DNA of 64,000 bases from Rubricoccus marinus (GCF_002257665.1 NZ_MQWB01000001.1:370502-434501); one strand, 5' to 3'. Shown: positions 8,201 through 17,376, counted from the stretch's first letter. The notes: generated by a model not told the origin, from the sequence alone. Program-made: numbers and translations.

Positions 8201-10690
8201 GAGGTCGGTGTAGAGGTCCGGGTTGTCGGTCAGGCGGCCCACGTCCAGGCCGTTAAAGCACGTGTTCTCGCCCAGCGCGAACGACGGGTTGGCGTCGAAC
8301 GGCCGCCCGGTCACGTCGAGCGCGAACTGCCCTTCAGGCAGCGCGACCGTCCCGCCAACGGCGAGCGCGCCAGAGGCCAGGCGGAAGGTGAGGTCCGCGC
8401 CGTCGATGTCGCGCGTGCCGTAGTAGCCGGAGGCGAGGTTGAGCGTGCCGCTCGTGGTCAGCGTCTGCGGGTCGATGCCCGAGCCTCTGGCGGTAAACGT
8501 GCCGCTCAGGTCCGAGGACTGCTCCTCGTTGCCCGTGATGGCGGCCACGTTGAGGCGCGTGAACGAGCCGCTGGCGTCGTAGGTCAGCGGGTCTGCAAAG
8601 GGGCGCGCGGTGCCCGTTGCGGTGAACGCCCCGGTGTCGCCCAGGTCGGCGGCGGCGCTAAAGGTGAGCCCGCCGTTGCGCAGGCGGGCGTCCACGTTTG
8701 CGCTGGCCACGCGGAGGCCTTCGGCGCCAACCGGGAGGCGGCTGGGCGCGAGGCGGAGCGTCGCGGCGATGTCGGACGCCTGTGGGTCGAAGCCGCTGCC
8801 TTGCAGCGTAAACGAGCCGGTGATGTCGGAGGCCTGGTCCGGGTTGCCGGTCAGCGTCGCGAGGTCGAGGTTGGTGAACTGGCCCTGCGAGACGCGGTAG
8901 GGGATGGGCTCATCGGTGAGGTCCGCCGTGCCGACGGCTTCGAGGCGCCCGCCAGAGGCCAGGCGAACGTCGGCGTCGAAGGCGGCTAGGCCGCCGCGGA
9001 ACGTGGCGTCGAGCTCGCTGCCGGCGAGGCGGAGGATGCGCCCGTCGGTGCCGACGGGGAACGCGGCGTCGTCCAGCGTGACGGCCGCGCTGCCGATGAG
9101 GGTTTGCAGCGAGGTCCCGCGTCCCTCAATCGCGAAGTCGCCGCGCAGCCGCGCTTGTTTGGTCGGGTCGCCCGTCAGGCGCGCGAGGTCGAACTCGGAG
9201 ATCGTGCCCGTCGTCTCGACCGACGGCACGCGGTCGAACGGCCGCGCGGCGCCTCTGGCGCGGGCGATGAGGCCAGGCACGGCGGCGTCGGCGCGGAAGT
9301 CGACGGCGCCCGTCCGGAACGAGCCGTCCACGCGCAGCCGCTCCACGACCTGCGCGCCCACGCGGCTGTCGTTGAGCGCGAGCTCGAACGGGCCGGTCAG
9401 CGCCTCTGGCGAGCGGCCCCGGAGGTCGGCGGTCACGGTCCCATTGAGGTCCGCCTCCAGAGCGGGGTTGCCCAGAAGCGCGGCTGGGTTGAGGTTGCGG
9501 AGCTCGCCGTTGACGCGCGTCGCCAGAGGCCCGCCGTCGGGCTGGATGTCGATCTGGCCGTCCAGGACGACCGTCGCGGGGCGGGCATTCCCGGTCTCGG
9601 GGTCCAGCGAGCCGCGCAGCGTGAAGTCCAGCCGCTCGCCGTCGGAGTCGGCGGTGAGGCGTACGCGGGGACGGCCGTAGATGGAGAGCCCTGTAAAGGC
9701 GCGGGCGTCGGCGAGGGCGAACGGCTGGGCCTGGAGGTTGGCCTCAAACGCGGGGATCGCGTTGTTGTCGCCTTCCTGCGGGAAGCGGAACACGGCGTCT
9801 CCCTCGACGCTCGTGCCGGCCTCGCTCGTCAGCGCGAGGTCGCGCAGGGCGAGCCTCTCGCGCGAGAACGCGCCCGCCCCGGCAAGCGTGAGCGCGGCGG
9901 CGGGGCCGCCGCCGCCAGAGGCCTCGGGCGCGAAGGCCTGAAGCGAGACGCCGTCAATGGCGGCGACGAGGCTGTCCGGGCTAGAGTGGAAGGCGCTGGC
10001 GCGTAGCGTGAGGTCGCGCACGACGATCACGGAGTCGCGGTCCGGGTTGTACCAGCGGAGCTCGGCGAGGCCGCGCTGCACGCCCAACTCGGCGATGTCG
10101 ACGACGAAGCCGCTTTGGGTGGAGTCGTCCTCGGCGGGCTTGAGCAGGCCGGAGACGTTGAACGTGCTGTCCGGCCTCTGGCGCACGAAAACCGATGGCC
10201 CCTTGACGTACAGCTGGCTGGCCGAAAACCGGGAGCGGAGCAGCGTTTTGAGGTCGTACTCCACCAGCACGGTATCGACCGTCGCGACGGTCTCCCCGTA
10301 GCGGACGACCTTGAGGCCGAGAAGCCGCGCGCCGGTCCAGAAGTTGCCCTCCAGGCGCTCCACGCTTACCTCGGCGTCGTCCGCGAGGAGGTTCGCGATC
10401 TGGTCCACGGCGATGCTCTGGATGCGTACGCGCGCCGCCTCGGTCCGCACCAGCAGGTACAGCCCGCCCGCGAGCACCAAGAGGCCGACAAGCGCCGCCG
10501 CGCCCCACCGGAGGACGACGTCGCCCAGCGAGCGCCGTCCCGCCTCTGGCGCCGCGCCAGAGGCGCCGCCGTCCGAGACGGGCGCGCCGCTCGGAGCGGC
10601 CCCGTCGCCAGAGGCGCCTGTACCCGCTGCGCCCTGGGCGCCGGCGTCGGCGCCCGAGGGGTCGGGGGAGCGGGTGGGATCGGTGGGCAT
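5276..10690 (-). CDS. tamB: TamB-like translocation/assembly module protein (DUF490)
   Basis: An 1804-residue protein with a cytoplasmic Ala/Gly/Pro tail (about 1-50), one transmembrane helix (about 60-82, ALVGLLVLAGGLYLLV) and a very long beta-rich periplasmic region. It ends in the TamB C-terminal domain (about 1440-1804) with the terminal barrel-like segment …TDRSATDDTRFVAGLDY…GLRTEIAW. TamB and relatives are beta-groove bridges from inner to outer membrane, implicated in phospholipid transport and barrel insertion. The TamA/BamA-like gene lies 56 bp upstream, giving the usual tamA-tamB order. Between about residues 495 and 960 there are five tandem units of about 105 residues (marker xLDxxxLTGNP…GFDPQ…RPF). 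About 14 copies of CCTCTGGCG/CGCCAGAGG fall inside the gene. Confidence 0.9.
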   Translation of the reverse strand: MPTDPTRSPDPSGADAGAQGAAGTGASGDGAAPSGAPVSDGGASGAAPEAGRRSLGDVVLRWGAAALVGLLVLAGGLYLLVRTEAARVRIQSIAVDQIANLLADDAEVSVERLEGNFWTGARLLGLKVVRYGETVATVDTVLVEYDLKTLLRSRFSASQLYVKGPSVFVRQRPDSTFNVSGLLKPAEDDSTQSGFVVDIAELGVQRGLAELRWYNPDRDSVIVVRDLTLRASAFHSSPDSLVAAIDGVSLQAFAPEASGGGGPAAALTLAGAGAFSRERLALRDLALTSEAGTSVEGDAVFRFPQEGDNNAIPAFEANLQAQPFALADARAFTGLSIYGRPRVRLTADSDGERLDFTLRGSLDPETGNARPATVVLDGQIDIQPDGGPLATRVNGELRNLNPAALLGNPALEADLNGTVTADLRGRSPEALTGPFELALNDSRVGAQVVERLRVDGSFRTGAVDFRADAAVPGLIARARGAARPFDRVPSVETTGTISEFDLARLTGDPTKQARLRGDFAIEGRGTSLQTLIGSAAVTLDDAAFPVGTDGRILRLAGSELDATFRGGLAAFDADVRLASGGRLEAVGTADLTDEPIPYRVSQGQFTNLDLATLTGNPDQASDITGSFTLQGSGFDPQASDIAATLRLAPSRLPVGAEGLRVASANVDARLRNGGLTFSAAADLGDTGAFTATGTARPFADPLTYDASGSFTRLNVAAITGNEEQSSDLSGTFTARGSGIDPQTLTTSGTLNLASGYYGTRDIDGADLTFRLASGALAVGGTVALPEGQFALDVTGRPFDANPSFALGENTCFNGLDVGRLTDNPDLYTDLNGCFRGAISGFDPEVADGSGVITLRPSTINAAEVSGGQISFSLNDGAVGATVDLRFVPTASAIAGAEAPEASSLYAVFQGRPFAEEPTYALTGRTEFLDVNALLPSAPTQPLQLSADFNVEGVGFDPLEAVASGEIVAQPSAIAFAQIQALTLDFALDRGTLRLDTLLLQSDIATLNGGGQIAVFDTTAATDFHLVGEAADLSPLSAYANRPLTADRVALDLRIQGLAGEPLSINGTAEARTFAAGDLLLTGLDATLAATVDPQELLNGSGLSVQLDARFDLLQTASLRVQSGELTGSYDGEDIQLAGNVIVDQDRDVAFNARVEIDPEPDVAPGALGLLLERADFRLGDTRWSLAQESSILIGDVIRVRGLLLQSAETGQQIAADGTLNMNGEQNFVLTAEEVDIGVLTDLVGFGSLDGTLSATLLLTGPAEAPLLDGAITLEDLASNGELFGAMDAQVNYASGRLDLDAVLTHRDGEELLITGYVPTNFSLAGGSPELKDAAGDEGVQIRLQAGAFPVAWAQPFLAARGYTDIGGTLRADVTISGTQEAPDLTGNALLTGGRLGVAATGMTYAPLYADLGFEGNRILLEDVRITSPDTSATDTKLAVTGDITLQELSVGELDLTIQPSEFVAIDTRTYDRLVLDRGSRPLRLTGTLQNPVLRGSVVLASGDIYLTDELVPPELEPVELTNEQLRLVEARFGRRITRRDTAVSRFTDALDYELDVEIRRNVWIRSESGLPFAIEFSGDVEASKRPFADGSNLSGTINLVRGNVETLGKRFELQRGTLVFDGGSALGARVDLLATLDAKLKQGSVRSPIEIDLRVIGQLDQNPEIRLSSPQLSDPADIVSVIATGQLSGDLFGANAVTGLGTGLALGQISGLVEGVASEALGLDLVEIDSDGSDLVIRIGKYLTSDLFTSLGYVVVPSPTDRSATDDTRFVAGLDYELYSWLLAQGEYSGERGIGGGLRTEIAW

Positions 10691-10746
10691 GGAGGCCTAA
10701 CGTTGGGATCGCCGGTCTGTTTGCCGGGCGAGAGAGAAAGTCAGGG

Positions 10747-13044
10747 CTAGAACGACTGCCCGAAGGTGATCTGCAACTGGAGGCGGCGGGCCTGCGGGAT
10801 CAGGCCGAAAAAGCCCTTCGACGGCGCGACGCCCTCGAAGTCAAACGCCTGACCGTTGCGGGCGGCGTCGGCAAACCCGGCGTCGCAGAACAGCGCGCCG
10901 CTGTCGTCCGGAACCGCGCCTCTGGCGTCGGTCGGGCCGCAGAAGATCTGCTCCGGGTTGCGGAGGTCGAAATAGGACGGGTTGAGCTTGACGCCGAGCG
11001 CGAAGCCGACGAACCCGATGGGCGTCAGGTATTGCAAGCCGGCGCCCGTCGCCACGCGGAGGCCGCCCTCGTTGCGGAGGATGTCCTCCAAGTCCTCCGT
11101 CGCCTGGCTCGCGCCAAAGGCCTCGTCCAGGTCGAAGTCGGCGGCGGCGGAGATCATGCCCGCGTCTACGAAAACGTTGGAGCCCCACTGGGGGCCTAGG
11201 AAGAACGGGAGGTTCAGCTGAACGGAGCCGAACAGCTTCCGCGTGCCGCCGATTCCCGCGTAGCCCGTCACGGTCGTGTCCTGCCGCGTGACCTCGCCGC
11301 GGCTGCCCAGCACGTCCGCGATGCGGAAGTTGATGACCTTCGGGCCGAGCTGCGTTACCGCCCAACCGCGCACGTCGGTCGCGCCGCCGCCGTAGAAATA
11401 CTGGTCGCGCAAGAGGACGTAGGCGATCGGGTTCGACAGCGTGGTCCCACCATAGGTCGAGAACGCGCCAACGGTGCCCTTAGCGGTCAGGCCGGTGCGG
11501 TCGCCGAAGGGGTAAAACGCCGAGGCGCTGAGCGCGCCGCGGGCGTACTGGTAGTCCGTCGCCAGAGGCGTCGCCACGCGCGCCGACGGCCGCAGGATGA
11601 CGCCGCTGCGCGGTTGCAGCGGGTTGTCCACGAAGCCTGCCGTTACGTCCACGCCAACGGCGGTGGTGGTCACGGCAAGCGTGCTGTCGCCCTGGAGGAT
11701 GTTGCGGAGGTCGAAGAACCCGTTCGTAGCCGTACCGAAGGGGTCCACGCGGCGGTTCTGGAAGCTCGCGTTGACGGCTGCCGTTTGGAGCGTGGAGCGC
11801 GTGAACAGCAGCGTGTTCGTTAGGCTGGCCGAGACCGAGCGCTCGATCTCGTCGTTGCGCGAGCGGACGGCGGGCGTGAGCGTGTAGGAGAGTGCGCGGT
11901 AGCCCACGTATGGCTGCCGCAGCGCGAGGGAGGCGCGATAGTCGTAGAGCCCGTCCACGACGTTGCTCTGGTCGAGGATGCCCGTCCGTGCTTCGATGGT
12001 GGCCGTCGCGTTGCGGGCGCCGCCAAACGCGTTGCGGTGCGTGGCTTCTAGCCGGCCGGTCACGCCGCCCTCGGTGAAGTACCCGCCGAAGGCGCGGAGC
12101 ACGCGCAGCGGCGCCTCCCGAACCCGGACGATGATCGTCGCCGTGGAGTCGTACGGGGGCGACTGGGGTTCCACGTCGACCGTTGCAAGCTGGAAGACGC
12201 CGAGGCCGAAGATCTCGCGTTGCCCCACGGCGAGATCGCCTGCATCGAAGGGGTCGCCGGGCCGGAACGGGAGCTCGCGGAGGATGACGTTGTCCGTGAT
12301 GTTCGCCTGCGCGGTGGAATCAACGCGCTCGATCACGATCTCGCCGTAGGTCGTCGGAGGCCCCGGGGAGACCTTGAGGCGGACCGTTGCGGCCAGGCCG
12401 GTCGAGTCGATAAAGCGTTCGTAGCTGACATCGGCCCAGGCGTAGCTGCGCGTGCGGAGCCACTGGCGCGTCCGGTTCTGGAGCGAGACGAGGCTGAACT
12501 CGGTCAGGCGCTCGCCGGTTTGGAGCCCCAGCGTCTCCACGTAGTCCAGCCATTCCTCGCGCAACTCCGGCATAAGCGACTCGGTCACGGGCGGCGCGGA
12601 GGGCTTGCCGAACTCCACGCCTTCAAGCACCAGCGGCGGGCCCTCGGCGATCTGGAACGTAACGCCTGCCGCGTTGCGGGCGGTGTCCAGGTCCACCGTG
12701 TAGTCCACGAGCGAGCGGGGAAAGCCGTTGCGTTCGTAGTAGCGCTGAAGGCGCACCACGTCTTTCTGCAGCTCGATGGGGTTGAGCGGGTGCGGCGGCG
12801 GCGCGCCGGGACTCAGGTACCGCCACGGGGCCTTCTCGAAAAACGTCGGCGCCGTGGTCGCGACCTGGAGCTCAAGCGACGCGGGGTCCAGCGTCAGGCT
12901 CCCGTCAACGGCCTCGAACGAGAGCGCGGACACCTGCGTGTCGTCGTTGACGAACACCAGCGGGGCGCCCTCTTGAGCCGCCGCGCCAGAGGCAACGAGA
13001 CCGACCACGAAGGCCGCGACGAAAGAGAGGCGGGAGAAGGGCAC
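10747..13044 (-). CDS. BamA/TamA family outer membrane protein
   Basis: A 765-residue outer-membrane barrel protein. The signal peptide (MPFSRLSFVAAFVVGLVASGAAAQ) follows the GTG at 13044, which has GGAG about nine bases upstream. An in-frame TTG at 13137 overlaps the previous gene's TGA but would give a poor leader, so the GTG is preferred. POTRA-like repeats occupy roughly residues 65-330 (…LQRYYERNGFPRSLVDY…, …GEIVIERVDSTAQ…, …VGQREIFGLGVFQLATVDV…), then a D15/Omp85 barrel ending in an aromatic-rich final strand (RRLQLQITFGQSF) as recognised by BAM. Adjacency to tamB argues for the TamA role rather than BamA. Confidence 0.88.
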   Translation of the reverse strand: MPFSRLSFVAAFVVGLVASGAAAQEGAPLVFVNDDTQVSALSFEAVDGSLTLDPASLELQVATTAPTFFEKAPWRYLSPGAPPPHPLNPIELQKDVVRLQRYYERNGFPRSLVDYTVDLDTARNAAGVTFQIAEGPPLVLEGVEFGKPSAPPVTESLMPELREEWLDYVETLGLQTGERLTEFSLVSLQNRTRQWLRTRSYAWADVSYERFIDSTGLAATVRLKVSPGPPTTYGEIVIERVDSTAQANITDNVILRELPFRPGDPFDAGDLAVGQREIFGLGVFQLATVDVEPQSPPYDSTATIIVRVREAPLRVLRAFGGYFTEGGVTGRLEATHRNAFGGARNATATIEARTGILDQSNVVDGLYDYRASLALRQPYVGYRALSYTLTPAVRSRNDEIERSVSASLTNTLLFTRSTLQTAAVNASFQNRRVDPFGTATNGFFDLRNILQGDSTLAVTTTAVGVDVTAGFVDNPLQPRSGVILRPSARVATPLATDYQYARGALSASAFYPFGDRTGLTAKGTVGAFSTYGGTTLSNPIAYVLLRDQYFYGGGATDVRGWAVTQLGPKVINFRIADVLGSRGEVTRQDTTVTGYAGIGGTRKLFGSVQLNLPFFLGPQWGSNVFVDAGMISAAADFDLDEAFGASQATEDLEDILRNEGGLRVATGAGLQYLTPIGFVGFALGVKLNPSYFDLRNPEQIFCGPTDARGAVPDDSGALFCDAGFADAARNGQAFDFEGVAPSKGFFGLIPQARRLQLQITFGQSF

Positions 13045-13133
13045 GCAGGGCGCTCCGGAGCACGGAGCGAGCAGTCGAGAGAAGGGCCGGAAGCTACGGC
13101 AGAACGCGTGTTTCAGATAAGATTGCGCCTCCG

Positions 13134-14387
13134 TCAACCTTTCGCGGAGGCGGGAGGCGTGGCCGGCACCGGCTCAGGATCCTGCGGGCCGCCAGAGGCC
13201 TCTGGCGGGAGCGGGAGAGGGGCCGGTGCGGGGAGGCCGGGCGTGGCCTCTGGCGTCGCCGCGCCGTCGCCGGAGGCGGGGGAGCCGCCAGAGGCGTCGG
13301 CGTCGGCCGTCGTGTCCGAGGCGCCTTCGGGGTGAGCGCTGTGGCGGCGGATGCCGAACCGTTTCCAGATGCGCCGGAGGGCGTTACGGCGCGGCCGGTG
13401 GCGCTTCTCATGCAGCGTGGTGACGACGGCGCCGATCACGAGGATGAGGCCGGAGAGGTACACCCAGAACACGAACGCGAGGATGAGCCCGAACGCCCCG
13501 CCGAGGCCCCCGAGGCTGTCGCTGGCCCCGCCGGCGGCGTCGGCAACGCCAGAGGCCGCGTCCGCGACGGCGTTCGCCACGTCGGCGGTGGCGTCGGTGG
13601 TTTTGCCGGAGGCCGCGTAGCGGTCAAACTTGCCGATGTGCGTGGCGTAGATGGCGAAGCCGTTTTTGGCGCTTTCGAAGAGGACCGCCGAGACCGAGGC
13701 GCCCCAGATAGCGCTGCGCCACGGCGGGTGCGGCCGGGGGATGAAGTAGTAGAGCTGCACGATCATGCCCAGCGTGATCGTGAAGGGGAGCCCTTTGGTG
13801 AGGACGAACTCGGTGAACTGGTCCAAAAACGCCGTGCTCAAGCCCCACTCGGCGCCGTACTGCCGCGCGATCTGGGTGCCGACCGTGAGCGCGAACGAGA
13901 TGAGGAACAGGCTGCCCACCTGGAGCACCATCCGCATATCGAACACGTAGCCCTTGAGGATGGAGCGCATCTGGTGGCGGTCGCCGCCCATCGCCATCCC
14001 GATCACGTAGCGGAGCGTGGAGAGCAGCGTGATGACCGTCACGAGAAAGGCCCCGGCACCGACGAAGGTGAGGCCGCCAGAGGCCGACTGCAACTGCTGC
14101 ACGAGGTTGACGAGCGGCTCGCTCTGGCCTGCGGGCAGGAAGTCCCGCAGGAAGTCCGTGACGATCCGCGAGGGCTCATCCTGCCGCAACACCAAGCCGA
14201 ACACGCCTGTGGCCAGCAGGATCAGCGGCAGCAGCGTGATGAACACCTTGAAGGCGATCGCCTGCGCCCAGATAAAGATGGGCAGCGTGAAGAGCGATTT
14301 CGCCAGCCCGGAGCCGTAGTACTTCCCCGTCCGCGCGATGGCGCGGCCGATGGTCGTCGGGGAGGGGGGACTGGGCAGGACGGACAT
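13134..14387 (-). CDS. YihY/virulence factor BrkB family membrane protein
   Basis: A 417-residue polytopic inner-membrane protein with about six hydrophobic helices in residues 25-320 and the YihY/BrkB pattern (AIAFKVFITLLPLILLATGVFGLVL, LSTLRYVIGMAMGG, FIPRPHPPWRSAIWGASVSAVLFESAKNGFAIYATHI, FWVYLSGLILVIGAVVT). The final 70 residues are a low-complexity Pro/Ala/Glu tail built largely from PEA and ASG units, the translations of the dispersed motif, which also occurs in an Ala-rich insertion between the last two helices. ATG at 14385-14387 is chosen; the frame upstream lacks similarity. The family was once called RNase BN in error; its real function is unknown. The stop overlaps the alternative TTG start of the next gene, so co-transcription with the TamA-like gene is likely. 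Confidence 0.86.
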   Translation of the reverse strand: MSVLPSPPSPTTIGRAIARTGKYYGSGLAKSLFTLPIFIWAQAIAFKVFITLLPLILLATGVFGLVLRQDEPSRIVTDFLRDFLPAGQSEPLVNLVQQLQSASGGLTFVGAGAFLVTVITLLSTLRYVIGMAMGGDRHQMRSILKGYVFDMRMVLQVGSLFLISFALTVGTQIARQYGAEWGLSTAFLDQFTEFVLTKGLPFTITLGMIVQLYYFIPRPHPPWRSAIWGASVSAVLFESAKNGFAIYATHIGKFDRYAASGKTTDATADVANAVADAASGVADAAGGASDSLGGLGGAFGLILAFVFWVYLSGLILVIGAVVTTLHEKRHRPRRNALRRIWKRFGIRRHSAHPEGASDTTADADASGGSPASGDGAATPEATPGLPAPAPLPLPPEASGGPQDPEPVPATPPASAKG

Positions 14388-14494
14388 GCGACGCACAGGA
14401 TACGGACGTGCGCTGCCAGAGCGGCCTCTGGCGCCTGTAGGGCAATTCCCCATCTCGCAAGAGGCCTGGGGTGGGAGGCTGGCTTGCTCCCGCG

Positions 14495-15583
14495 CTAGCC
14501 CCGCGCGAAGCGGTCGCCGGCGGCGACGTAGAAGAACAGCCGGTGCGCCTCGGCCTCGCGGGCGCGGTCGCCAGCATCGTAGCGCGCCTGGGCGGCGTTG
14601 GCCGCGACGGAGAGCCCGCCGATGGCGAGCCCCACGGCGTGGGTCAGCGCGTCCGGCCCGGCCACGGCCAGCGCGAGCGCCGGCGCCGCCAGAGGCGCCA
14701 GCAGCGCTGGGCGGTCGGCGTAGCGCGAGACGAGGGCGCGGAGGTAGCCCGTGCTCTGGATCGCGTCGCGGATGTCCTCGACGGCGGGGGCCACGTCGCG
14801 GCGGTAGACCTGCTCGGCGTCTCGCGCGAAGTCGGCGTCCCACGGATCGCGGCGGGGGGCGCCTCTGGCGATGGCCTCGGAGAACTCCAGGACGGCGCCG
14901 CGGAAGCGCGCCAGAGGCGCGTGGAGGTCGGCGCGGACGTCGAGCGTCTCGGCAACGGTCGCGAGGTCGAAAAGGGGGAGCCGCTCCACCAACTGCGCGG
15001 CGAGCGCGATGTGCCGGGCCTGGTGCGCCCGCCCCGGCGAGAGGTCCAGCCTCTGGCGGAGGGCCTCGCCCGTCGCGCCGTCCAGCAGCGGGTACGTCAC
15101 GCCAGAGGCCACGGCGTCGGTCACGCGCGCGGCGTAGTGGTCCGAGGTGCAGGCGGCGAGGTCGGCGGGGAGTTCGGCGCCGGCCAGGTCCACGATCTCC
15201 AGCGCCCCGGCGCGCTCGGCGACGGCCAACTCGTCCAGCCCGCTGGATTGTGCAGCACGGTCCAGCCGGCCTCGGAACGCGCGCCAGAGGTGCCGGACCG
15301 TCGCGGCCACGTCGGGCTCGCCCAGCCGCTCCCGCATCGCCAGGGGCGCCGCGCCCAGCCCGAGGTCGTCGGCGAGGCTCGCGAGCAGGTCCAGCCTCTG
15401 GCGCGGCGTGGAGGCCAGGGCGGCGTCCGCCAGGAGCCGCCGCAAGAGGCTCGCGCCGGGGCTGACGAGCGCGACGCGGTCGCCGTAGAGGAGCCCCGCG
15501 CGGACGAGAGCGACTTCGGCGGCGAGGTCCGGGACGCCCTCGGGCGGGCCGCAGGCGACGGTGACGTGGAACGGGGCGGTCAT
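14495..15583 (-). CDS. Hypothetical protein, Ala/Leu-rich, possible C-terminal membrane segment
   Basis: A 362-residue protein with good high-GC coding character and a clear ATG start, but no family I recognise. It has no signal peptide. It is mostly alpha-helical by composition, with a hydrophobic stretch near residues 295-330 (LLAPLAAPALALAVAGPDALTHAVGLAIGGLSV, shown in parts) that could insert into or lie on a membrane. It precedes the YihY-family gene by 107 bp on the same strand, and that gap contains copies of the dispersed motif. The opening (HVTVACGPPEGVPDLAAEVALVRAG) and the run RVALVSPGASLLRRLLADAAL faintly suggest a Rossmann-like beta-alpha fold, which I do not assert. Confidence 0.65.
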   Translation of the reverse strand: MTAPFHVTVACGPPEGVPDLAAEVALVRAGLLYGDRVALVSPGASLLRRLLADAALASTPRQRLDLLASLADDLGLGAAPLAMRERLGEPDVAATVRHLWRAFRGRLDRAAQSSGLDELAVAERAGALEIVDLAGAELPADLAACTSDHYAARVTDAVASGVTYPLLDGATGEALRQRLDLSPGRAHQARHIALAAQLVERLPLFDLATVAETLDVRADLHAPLARFRGAVLEFSEAIARGAPRRDPWDADFARDAEQVYRRDVAPAVEDIRDAIQSTGYLRALVSRYADRPALLAPLAAPALALAVAGPDALTHAVGLAIGGLSVAANAAQARYDAGDRAREAEAHRLFFYVAAGDRFARG

Positions 15584-15643
15584 GGCCCAGGATGAGGCCT
15601 CTGGCGTGCCACGTCGGGTGTCAGCGGGCAGGGCGCTCCTTTA

Positions 15644-15661
15644 GCCTCTGGCGCCAGAGGC
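15644..15661. repeat. 18-bp palindrome downstream of amt
   Basis: Perfect GCCTCTGGCGCCAGAGGC, 81 bp beyond the amt stop on the minus strand. Confidence 0.9.
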
Positions 15662-15742
15662 CGCCTCGTTAGCTTCGGCGCATTCTCCCCTGGTAGTGGC
15701 GGCGCTGGGCGAGTCGCGGACGGCTCGGGTGGTGCTGGTGCG

Positions 15743-17236
15743 CTAACCCGGTCCGCCGCGCGCGGCGTCGTACGCGTTCCAGGTGGGCGGGGCCGCCAGC
15801 CAGGGCGTGTTGAGCGCCGGCATCGGCGTGGGAGCCGGGCGCTCCAACGCCGTGCTGGAGGTGAGCGCGAGCGTCGGCTCCACGATCGCGCCGTCGCCGC
15901 TCGTGGTGGTAAACGAGAACGAGTCGCCAGAGGCGCTCGTGGCTGCGGAGAACGGCACGAACTCCGGGTAGGCGACGGTCCCGTGCTCGTGCAGGTCCAG
16001 CCCGCCCTGCTCCACGTCGCGGTCGATGCGGAGGCCCATCGTGGCGTCGAGCAGTTTGAACAGACCGAAAGCGAGCGGGAACGTCCACGCGAACGCGGCG
16101 CCTACACCCACCGCCTGCACGCCGAACTGCGCGAGGCTCGGGCCGCTAGAGGCAAACAGTGCGACGGCCAGCGTGCCCCACGCGCCGCACACGCCGTGAA
16201 CGGCGACGGCGCTGACCGGGTCGTCCACGCCGCGGCGCTCCAGCAGGCCTGTGGCCACAACGACGAGCACGCCCGCGAGGCCGCCGACCGCCAGCGCTCC
16301 GATGGGCGCGACCACGTCGCAGCCGGCGGTGATGCCGACGAGGCCCGCGAGAACGCCGTTCAGCGTCTGGCCCACATCGGGCATCCCGCCACGCACCCAC
16401 GTGTAGGCCATCGCGGCGAGGGCGCCAGCGGCGGCGGAGAGGAACGTGTTGACGGCGATCAGCGCGAGGGCCGTGCTGCCCGCGCCGGTACTCCCGGCGT
16501 TGAAGCCGAACCAGCCGAACCACAGGATGAACACGCCCAGCGCCGCCAGAGGCAGGCTGTGGCCAGGGATCTCGCGCGGGGCGCCGGTCTCGTCGTACTT
16601 GTCCGCGCGCGGGCCGACCGCGATCGCGCCGGCCAGCGCCGCCCAGCCGCCAACGCTGTGGACGACCGTCGAGCCCGCGAAGTCGTGGAAGCCGAGGCCT
16701 TCCAGCCAGCCGCCGCCCGCGAACAGGCTGCCCCACGCCCAGCCGCCGAAAATCGGGTAGATGAACGCGCACAGCACGACCGAGACCACGAGGTACGCCG
16801 CGAAGTTGACGCGCTCCGCGACCGCGCCGGAGACGATCGTCGCCGCTGTGGCGGCGAACACGGCCTGGAAGAAAAAGAAGAGGTACGTCCACGACGCCTC
16901 GCCCTCCAGACCCGTCAGCCCAAACCCGCTCGTGCCGATAAGGCCGCCCGCGCTCGGCCCGAACATCAGCCCGAAGCCGACCACGAAGAACACGATGGCG
17001 CCCGCGCTCGCGTCCATCACGTTCTTCATGATGATGTTCGCCGCGTTCTTGGCGCGTGTCAGCCCGGTCTCCAGCAGGGCGAAGCCTGCCTGCATGAGGA
17101 ACACCATCGCGGCGCAGACGGCGATCCACACGTAGTCCAGGTTGACCTGAACCGCAGCGGCCTCTGGCGGGAGCGCGTCCTGCGCGAGGGCGAGAGTGGG
17201 CGCGAAAAGAAAGGCGAGGCAGGCAAGACGCTTCAT
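15743..17236 (-). CDS. amt: Ammonium transporter (Amt/AmtB)
   Basis: A 497-residue trimeric channel-type ammonium transporter. A cleavable leader (MKRLACLAFLFAPTLALA) is followed by eleven membrane helices. Diagnostic motifs are AGFALLETGLTRAKNAANI, the first pore histidine in HSVGGWAALAGA, FGWFGFNAGS, and the second pore histidine in AVHGVCGAWGTLA. The conserved tail (IDRDVEQGGLDLHEHGTVAYPE) is present. It is then extended by about 75 residues rich in Ser/Thr/Pro that I do not see as a known domain. No glnK/PII gene adjoins it, which is unusual for amt, so nitrogen regulation must come from elsewhere. Confidence 0.95.
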   Translation of the reverse strand: MKRLACLAFLFAPTLALAQDALPPEAAAVQVNLDYVWIAVCAAMVFLMQAGFALLETGLTRAKNAANIIMKNVMDASAGAIVFFVVGFGLMFGPSAGGLIGTSGFGLTGLEGEASWTYLFFFFQAVFAATAATIVSGAVAERVNFAAYLVVSVVLCAFIYPIFGGWAWGSLFAGGGWLEGLGFHDFAGSTVVHSVGGWAALAGAIAVGPRADKYDETGAPREIPGHSLPLAALGVFILWFGWFGFNAGSTGAGSTALALIAVNTFLSAAAGALAAMAYTWVRGGMPDVGQTLNGVLAGLVGITAGCDVVAPIGALAVGGLAGVLVVVATGLLERRGVDDPVSAVAVHGVCGAWGTLAVALFASSGPSLAQFGVQAVGVGAAFAWTFPLAFGLFKLLDATMGLRIDRDVEQGGLDLHEHGTVAYPEFVPFSAATSASGDSFSFTTTSGDGAIVEPTLALTSSTALERPAPTPMPALNTPWLAAPPTWNAYDAARGGPG

Positions 17237-17376
17237 GTTCTACGGTGAGCGCGACGGGGCGCAGTAGGAATGAAGGAGTCTAGAGCATGCGGGCTGTCAT
17301 TTGCAAGGCATGTTGAGAGTTGGTGCTCACTCTGTAATCCCGGAAGCGCTTTCTGCCTCGTTTCCTAACACGCGCG

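Noticed and set aside
13045-13137. Upstream TTG start for the TamA/BamA-like gene
   Set aside because: It would bury the clear signal peptide 31 residues inside the protein; the GTG at 13044 has a Shine-Dalgarno and a standard leader.
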